Source: Rhodovulum tesquicola (GTDB lineage: Bacteria; Pseudomonadota; Alphaproteobacteria; Rhodobacterales; Rhodobacteraceae). Taken from it: a DNA stretch of 64,000 bases. Positions 59,380 through 64,000 of the stretch are shown in pieces (within the stretch, counting starts at the first letter, position 1; each line of letters begins with the position of its first letter). Location of the stretch: contig NZ_JAMYDV010000003.1 in the NCBI RefSeq assembly GCF_024128855.1, positions 162,971-226,970 on the forward strand, given 5' to 3'. Both the position numbers and the translations under genes were made by a program. The notes under the pieces were generated by a model. That model made no database searches and was not told the origin of the DNA. It saw nothing but the letters and a program-made list of their open reading frames with translations.

Positions 59380-60843
59380 TCAAGCGCGCCGTGCGGCCCC
59401 CCCGCCCTTTCGCGCCGACCTGGTCGAAAGGACGGCGGCGATCGCCGCCTCGATATAGTCCTGCCCAAGGCTGTCGATCGCCTCGATACCCGCCGCGGCC
59501 AGCCGGTTCCGGGGGCCTTCGCCGATCTTGGCGCAAAGGACATAGGGCACGTCCGCAAGCACCCGCAGGATCTCGTCCATCCGCTCGCTATCGCCATGAC
59601 CGCCAAGGCAGTAATTGTCCGCGCGGCGGTGCCCGACAAATCGAATGCCGTCGGCGTCGGCCTCGTAGATCTGAAACTCGGTCGCATATCCGAAATGCAG
59701 GTTGATCCGGCCCGACCCCCGGGTGCAGACGGCAAAGAGGGTCGGCTTTTCGGCGGCGGGCAGCACGGCCTCCGCGGCGGCGGCGGCGCGGTCGCGGCGT
59801 TCCTCGGCGACCCATGCGCGATAGGCTTCGCGGGCTTCGGGCGCGTCCTCGATCACCTCGGGCAGCTTGTCGAGGGTGAATTCCTGGCCGCGATCCTCGC
59901 CCAACAGGCCCACCGCATCGGCGCGGCACTGGCGGCAATGCCGCATCAGGTTGGCGCCGCCCGCACAGGCATCCTGCACCTTCTTCAGTTCCGCCGCGGT
60001 CGGGCCGCGCTGGCCGGTCAGGCCGAAATGCGTGCCATGCGCCGGATCGGAAATCAGCGGCATGATATTGTGCAGGAAGGCGCCGCGTTCCTTCACCGCC
60101 TTGTTCACCTCGATCAGATGCTCGTCATTGATGCCGGGGATCAGCACCGAGTTCACCTTCACGAGCACGCCTTTTTGATGCAGCATCTCGAGGCTTTGCA
60201 ACTGGCGGTCGCGCAGGATGGTCGCGGCCTCGATCCCGGTCCGGCGCTTGCCGCCAAAGAAAATCCACGGATAGATCTTCTCGCCGATCTCCGGGTCGAT
60301 GGCATTGATGGTGATCGTCACATGGTCGATATTCATTGCGACGATCTCATCTATGTGGTCCGGCAGCGCCAGGCCGTTGGACGACATGCACAACCTGATG
60401 TCGGGCAACCGCGCGGCGACCAGATCGAAGGTGGCTCTGGTCCGGCGCCAGTCATAGGCAGCGTCCCCCGGCCCCGCGATGCCGAGGACCGACAGTTGCG
60501 GCACCTCGGCGGCAACCGCCAGCACCTTGCGCGCGGCCTGCTCCGGCGTCAGCCGCTCCGACACGACGCCCGGACGGCTTTCATTGGCGCAGTCGTATTT
60601 GCGGTTGCAGTAGTTGCACTGGATGTTGCAGGCGGGCGCAACGGCCACATGCATCCGGGCGAAGTAGTGATGCGCCTCTTCCGAGTAGCAGGGATGGTCC
60701 TTGACCTTGGCCCAGGTGGCCGGGTCCATGTCCGCCGGTCCCGCCTTCGAACCGCAGGAAGAGGCCGCGCAACCGCCCTCCTTCTTCATCTCCTTGCGGG
60801 TGGCGATCTTGAGACCGGACAGCGGGACAAGAGGGGCGGACAT
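59380..60843 (-). CDS. nifB: NifB, radical SAM FeMo-cofactor core synthase
   Basis: 487 residues from ATG 60843. Radical SAM motif CNIQCNYC (in APACNIQCNYCNRKYDC), LSVLGIAGPGDAAYD, and RHCRQCRADAVGLLGED carry the cysteines for the SAM and K clusters. A C-terminal NifX-like domain (from about residue 370: AVCTRGSGRINLHFGYATEFQIYE) marks the long NifB architecture. It fuses two [4Fe-4S] units with a carbide into NifB-co. First gene of the nifB unit. Confidence 0.97.
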   Translation of the reverse strand: MSAPLVPLSGLKIATRKEMKKEGGCAASSCGSKAGPADMDPATWAKVKDHPCYSEEAHHYFARMHVAVAPACNIQCNYCNRKYDCANESRPGVVSERLTPEQAARKVLAVAAEVPQLSVLGIAGPGDAAYDWRRTRATFDLVAARLPDIRLCMSSNGLALPDHIDEIVAMNIDHVTITINAIDPEIGEKIYPWIFFGGKRRTGIEAATILRDRQLQSLEMLHQKGVLVKVNSVLIPGINDEHLIEVNKAVKERGAFLHNIMPLISDPAHGTHFGLTGQRGPTAAELKKVQDACAGGANLMRHCRQCRADAVGLLGEDRGQEFTLDKLPEVIEDAPEAREAYRAWVAEERRDRAAAAAEAVLPAAEKPTLFAVCTRGSGRINLHFGYATEFQIYEADADGIRFVGHRRADNYCLGGHGDSERMDEILRVLADVPYVLCAKIGEGPRNRLAAAGIEAIDSLGQDYIEAAIAAVLSTRSARKGGGAARRA

Positions 60844-60882
60844 GGGACGGACTCCTTGGGCCTGGGCGCTCGGAGTGATGTA

Positions 60883-60899
60883 AGCAGGAAGCGTGCCAA
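60883..60899 (-). promoter_or_regulatory. Sigma-54 promoter of nifB operon
   Basis: Minus strand TTGGCACGCTTCCTGCT; GG-N10-GC, 40 bases upstream of nifB ATG. Confidence 0.88.
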
Positions 60900-60952
60900 C
60901 CGCATACCGGCACCGCACCGGCCGGAAATCGCCAGGCATTGCGCGCGCGGGC

Positions 60953-60987
60953 TGTCGCGGCGGCGACAGTGCGTCGGAAACGCGACA
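60953..60987. promoter_or_regulatory. Tandem NifA sites of nifB
   Basis: TGT-CGCGGCGGCG-ACA (60953-60968, exact consensus) and CGT-CGGAAACGCG-ACA (60972-60987), 3 bases apart, 54 bases upstream of the promoter. Confidence 0.75.
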
Positions 60988-61092
60988 TTCAGGATGGGCG
61001 AGGTGGGATGCGGGAACCGGCTTGCCACGTCGAGCCGCGCGAGGACCGCCCCCCTGCCCCGCGCGCCTCTTGCGTGATGGCCAGGCCGAAAT

Positions 61093-61109
61093 CGGGCGTC
61101 CCTCGCCCG
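61093..61109 (-). terminator. Weak terminator-like hairpin after nifA
   Basis: CGGGCG-TCCCT-CGCCCG followed on the minus strand by ATTTCGG, 15 bases after the nifA stop. Short stem and little T-run. Confidence 0.4.
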
Positions 61110-61124
61110 TGCGCAAAACGCCTG

Positions 61125-62918
61125 TCAGAACTTGCGCAGTTCGATTCCATGCTTCCTGAGCGCATAGCCGATCTGGCGCGGCGTCAGGCCCAGGAGGCGG
61201 GCAGCCTTGGCCTGAACCCAGCCTGCCCGCTCCATCGCGTCGATCAGGCGCGCGCGTTCGTCGCCTGTGTCGTCAGACTCGTCGGTTGTCGGCGACGCAG
61301 GCGTCGCAGGTGGCGCGAAGGCGCTGGGGGACGCCGGTTCGCCGAACCCCGGCGGCGCGGGCGGGACCGGCGGGCGCTGGCCCGCACCGCTGTCGATCAC
61401 CGGAAGCGGCATGCGAACCGCGCCCAGCCCGCCGATGGGCGAACGATCGCCCGACTGCATGCGCCAAAGCTCTGCTGAAAGGCAGGTGCCCTGCATGCAG
61501 GCCAGTTCGCGCTCGTCGATCTCGCTGCCCGAAGAAAGCGCGGCGACCCGGCTGACGCAGTTCTCGAGCTCGCGGACATTGCCCGGGAACTGGCAGCGCG
61601 CGAGGGCTGCCATGGCGGCCGGAGTCATCCGCTTTTCCATGCCGTTCTGGGCGTTGAACCGGTCAAGGAAGACCTGCGCCAGACGCGGCACATCCTCCAG
61701 GCGCTCGCGCAGGGGCGGCAGGACGATCGGCACCACGCAGATGCGGAAATAAAGGTCCGCCCGGAAATCGCCCCGCGCCACGGCAGCCTCGAGATCGCGG
61801 TTCGTTGCCGTCACCAGCCGCACATCGACCTTGAGCGTCTTCGCCCCGCCGACCCTCTCGAACTCGCCCTCCTGCAGGATGCGCAGGAGCTTCGCCTGAA
61901 ACTCGGGACCGATCTCGCCGATCTCGTCCAGGAAGAGGGTGCCGGTATCGGCCAGTTCGAACCGGCCTTTCTTCTGGGCGATCGCACCGGTAAAGGACCC
62001 CTTTTCATGGCCGAAAAGCTCGGATTCCAGAAGGCTCTGGCTCAGCGCCGCGCAGTTGACCTTGACGAAGGGACGGTCGCGGCGGTCCGACAGCGCATGC
62101 ACGGCCTTCGCGAACAGTTCCTTGCCGGTACCGCTTTCGCCACGCAGCAGCACGGGGGTATTGGTCCGCGCAACCTTTCGGATCTGTGCCGTCACCGCCT
62201 TGATCGCGGGGCTGTCGCCGATGATGCCCTTGATCGGCTGGTCGCGCAGTCGGCAATCATCGGCAGCCGTCTCGCTGACGGAATGCAGCGCCTGACGTGC
62301 CTCTTCCATCAGCCGCTCGCGATCCCGCGCGACAAGTCGGCGGAACTTGATCGACTGTTCCAGGATCGCGGCAACCATCGTGAGCACGCGCTGATCCTCT
62401 TCGAGGTAGCGCAGACCTCCCTCTTCGAGATCGCGCCAGGCGCCCAACACGCCAATCACATAGGGCGAATGGTTCTGTTCGCGGATCGGAACCGCGATCA
62501 GTGCCAGCCGGTCATGCGGCGCCCCGGGCGGGATCGCGGCCTCGCCCAATTCGTCGCGGACATTGCGCGAGACCAGCGCGACACCGGTGCGAAACACCTG
62601 CCGCGTCGCCCGGATCGGCAGCGCCCGGATCTCGGGCGGCGCGCAGGTTGCACCATGCGTGGTCGCGGCGATAACGAAGGGGTTCACCGGCTTGCCATCG
62701 CCTGCCGTCCTGCTCTTGTCGTCCAGCAGCGCCAGCGCCCCCATCCGAAGACCCATGAACGACGAAAGCACGTTCAGAACCGAAGGCATCGCCGCGATCG
62801 GGTCGCTGGCGCCGGTCAGGATCTTCGCCGCCTCGCAAACCGTGTTCAGCGGGAAGCGCTCGATCTGCTGGCGTCCCGCGGCCTGAGGGTGGCGTGGCTC
62901 AAAGGGGGTGGAAATCAT
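61125..62918 (-). CDS. nifA: Nif-specific transcriptional activator NifA
   Basis: 597 residues from ATG 62918 (GAGG five bases before it). GAF domain at about 25-195; sigma-54-interacting AAA+ domain with Walker A GESGTGKE, the GSFTGA loop, and FLDEIGEI; C-terminal Fis-type helix-turn-helix ([23 protein letters not shown]). Between AAA+ and the linker the cysteines run C-x11-C-x19-C-x4-C ([13 protein letters not shown]...CMQGTC), the pattern of oxygen-sensitive alphaproteobacterial NifA. A long Pro/Ala-rich linker precedes the DNA-binding domain. It activates the seven sigma-54 promoters listed here. Confidence 0.97.
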   Translation of the reverse strand: MISTPFEPRHPQAAGRQQIERFPLNTVCEAAKILTGASDPIAAMPSVLNVLSSFMGLRMGALALLDDKSRTAGDGKPVNPFVIAATTHGATCAPPEIRALPIRATRQVFRTGVALVSRNVRDELGEAAIPPGAPHDRLALIAVPIREQNHSPYVIGVLGAWRDLEEGGLRYLEEDQRVLTMVAAILEQSIKFRRLVARDRERLMEEARQALHSVSETAADDCRLRDQPIKGIIGDSPAIKAVTAQIRKVARTNTPVLLRGESGTGKELFAKAVHALSDRRDRPFVKVNCAALSQSLLESELFGHEKGSFTGAIAQKKGRFELADTGTLFLDEIGEIGPEFQAKLLRILQEGEFERVGGAKTLKVDVRLVTATNRDLEAAVARGDFRADLYFRICVVPIVLPPLRERLEDVPRLAQVFLDRFNAQNGMEKRMTPAAMAALARCQFPGNVRELENCVSRVAALSSGSEIDERELACMQGTCLSAELWRMQSGDRSPIGGLGAVRMPLPVIDSGAGQRPPVPPAPPGFGEPASPSAFAPPATPASPTTDESDDTGDERARLIDAMERAGWVQAKAARLLGLTPRQIGYALRKHGIELRKF

Positions 62919-63028
62919 GTCGTCCTCACTTCTCGGCAAAGAATCGGCCGATGCGCCTGACATGTCCATGGAAGGCGCGAACAGGTCCCGCGATTTCGCC
63001 GATTTTCCCCGGCGGGCTGGGCGCTGCT

Positions 63029-63044
63029 TGTCAGTTTTCCGACA
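63029..63044. promoter_or_regulatory. TGT-N10-ACA site upstream of nifA
   Basis: TGT-CAGTTTTCCG-ACA, exact NifA-site consensus, 111 bases upstream of the nifA start and 88 bases before the exoD stop. No usable sigma-54 promoter lies between it and nifA. Confidence 0.45.
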
Positions 63045-63131
63045 ACCGATGCTGCGCTGCCGCATTTTTCGGCATTTCGGTAGTGGACGGAACCGCTTGA
63101 CGGGAATCGCCCAGAGGGCCGGTGCGGGCGG

Positions 63132-63755
63132 TCACCCCATCATCGCTTCGGCACCTTCGGCAAGGGACAGGACGATCACGACCGTCAGCAGCACCGCAAA
63201 GGCACCGAAGGCAAGCCCAAGCACCGCGACCACGCCGTCGCGTTCGACCAACCCGACGCCCACGATGAACAGCGCGATCGCCGGAAACCATCCGCTGCCC
63301 GGCACCGGCAGAAACAGCGTGAAAGCGATCACGAACAGCGCCAGTCCAAGCAGCGGCTCGTGCCTGCGTGCAAAAAGCACCTCAAGGCGCGGGCGCAACC
63401 TGCGTTCCAGCCGCCGGGTCACCGGTCGCAACCCCAGCAGCCTACGGCGCAGTTTCTGCCGGTCGATCCGCATCCGGGCCAGCGGGCCGGGCAGCCGCAC
63501 ATGGGGAAAGCCAAGTGTCATCTGAAGCGTGGTCACCAGAAGCGGCAGCGCGGTGATCACCGACGAGCCCGGCGGCAACGGCAGGATCGTGATCAGCGAG
63601 AACACCACGATAGCCCAACCGAAAGACCGCTCGCCCAGGCCGGCGAGAAGGCTTCCCAGCGTCAGGTTCCCCGCCCGATGCTGCGCGCGCGAGGTTCTGA
63701 GGATCGGCATGGACAGGGACGGCCGACGTCCGGTGCGCTTATTGCTTTGCGGCAT
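63132..63755 (-). CDS. ExoD-like membrane protein
   Basis: 207 residues from ATG 63755 (AGGGGA site). ExoD family: an N-terminal LTLGSLLAGLGERSFGWAIVVFSLITILPLPPGSSVITALPLLVTTLQM, a basic central section, and three more membrane helices (LLGLALFVIAFTLFLPVPGSGWFPAIALFIVGVGL and the final segment). ExoD affects exopolysaccharide production in rhizobia; its biochemical role is not known. It lies upstream of nifA on the same strand, 213 bases away. Confidence 0.85.
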   Translation of the reverse strand: MPQSNKRTGRRPSLSMPILRTSRAQHRAGNLTLGSLLAGLGERSFGWAIVVFSLITILPLPPGSSVITALPLLVTTLQMTLGFPHVRLPGPLARMRIDRQKLRRRLLGLRPVTRRLERRLRPRLEVLFARRHEPLLGLALFVIAFTLFLPVPGSGWFPAIALFIVGVGLVERDGVVAVLGLAFGAFAVLLTVVIVLSLAEGAEAMMG

Positions 63756-63844
63756 GGCGTTCCCCTCGCTGCCCTGCTGATATCGCGACAACCGCCGCAC
63801 GATGCAATGGCCAGTGACACCGAAGGTTCGTCCCCCGGTGCTCG

Positions 63845-63880
63845 GGGTGGCCTGCTGCCGGTTTCGTGGACACGAAGATA
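63845..63880 (+). mobile_element. Probable left end of an IS3-family insertion sequence
   Basis: The stretch GGTGGCCTGCTGCCGGTTTC followed by GTGGACACGAAGATAAG resembles IS3-group terminal repeats (GGTTTCNTGGACA core) and lies just before a transposase start. Exact boundary and the right end are not visible. Confidence 0.5.
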
Positions 63881-63910
63881 AGATCGTGACCAAGGACCTG
63901 GAGATCGGAC

Positions 63911-64000
63911 ATGGTAAGACGGAAGTTCACGAAGGAGTTCAAGTTTGAGGCTGTGAAGCTGGTGACAGATCGGGGCGTTGCGGTGGCGCAGGCGGCCCGA
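63911..64000 (+). CDS. IS3-family transposase OrfA (3' cut by window edge)
   Basis: The first 30 codons read MVRRKFTKEFKFEAVKLVTD then RGVAVAQAAR, the start of the helix-turn-helix OrfA protein of IS3/IS911-type elements (K-F-T-x-E-F-K-x-E-A-V-x-L). The gene runs off the window. Its codon use is less GC-biased than that of the neighbouring genes, as expected for a mobile element. Confidence 0.85.
   Translation, partial: MVRRKFTKEFKFEAVKLVTDRGVAVAQAAR

Noticed and set aside
62934..62951. GG-N10-GC match as a sigma-54 promoter for nifA
   Set aside because: Its predicted start (about 62924) falls within the nifA ribosome site, leaving a 6-base leader, and the -24 box (CGGCCG) is poor.

Overview
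The window is high-GC chromosomal DNA from an alphaproteobacterium, most likely a nitrogen-fixing member of the Rhodobacter/Rhodovulum group (Rhodobacteraceae). The evidence is gene content and order: a full molybdenum-nitrogenase cluster with rnfABCDGEH, fdxC, fdxN, fdxD, fdxB and a nif-linked rpoN, as known from Rhodobacter capsulatus, plus an opgGIHC operon as known from Rhodobacter sphaeroides. No species call is made. About 66 protein genes are supported; no tRNA, rRNA or CRISPR array was seen.

Layout. 1-13 kb is housekeeping: a proline-rich membrane protein cut by the window edge, CarD, a 7Fe ferredoxin, an S4 RNA-binding protein, an SUV3-like helicase, a TPR protein, an SCP2 protein, a lysophospholipase-like hydrolase, an MBL exonuclease/ATP-dependent DNA ligase pair and a GlcD-type FAD dehydrogenase. 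13-18 kb makes and succinylates osmoregulated periplasmic glucans (opgG-opgI-opgH-opgC). 18-19.7 kb is a secreted caspase-like/SUMF1-like protein. 19.8-26.4 kb is a peptide ABC transporter with an embedded M24 peptidase. 27-29.3 kb is a two-component system, followed by pqqABCDE (29.4-32.5 kb). 32.5-63 kb is the nitrogen-fixation island, and the window ends with an ExoD-like gene and the start of an IS3-type insertion sequence.

The nif island holds six transcription units, each with a GG-N10-GC sigma-54 promoter and an upstream NifA-type site (TGT or CGT, N10, ACA): (1) iscA-nifU-nifV-nifW; (2) rnfABCDGEH plus a Tat-exported flavoprotein; (3) divergently, fprA-fdxC-fdxN-rseC-apbE; (4) fdxD; (5) nifE-nifN-nifX-DUF269-CCE_0567-fdxB; (6) nifH-nifD-nifK; and also (7) nifB-ferredoxin-LRV-nifZ-nifT-SIR2-like. 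That makes seven promoters in all, two of them sharing one activator site. nifA itself carries the oxygen-sensing cysteine pattern of alphaproteobacterial NifA, and rpoN lies at the other end of the island. The picture is one regulon: NifA with RpoN switches on nitrogenase (HDK), cofactor assembly (B, E, N, X, V), Fe-S supply (IscA, NifU) and electron delivery (Rnf with its ApbE flavin transferase, and several ferredoxins).

Points that stand out: a NifU whose three N-terminal scaffold cysteines are all replaced; a SIR2-like protein lacking the usual catalytic Asn inside the nifB operon; a Tat-signal flavoprotein at the end of the rnf operon that lacks the cysteines of sulfide dehydrogenases; Ser rather than Thr at the likely flavin attachment sites of both RnfD and RnfG; and a caspase/SUMF1 fusion. 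nifS, nifQ and draTG are not in the window.
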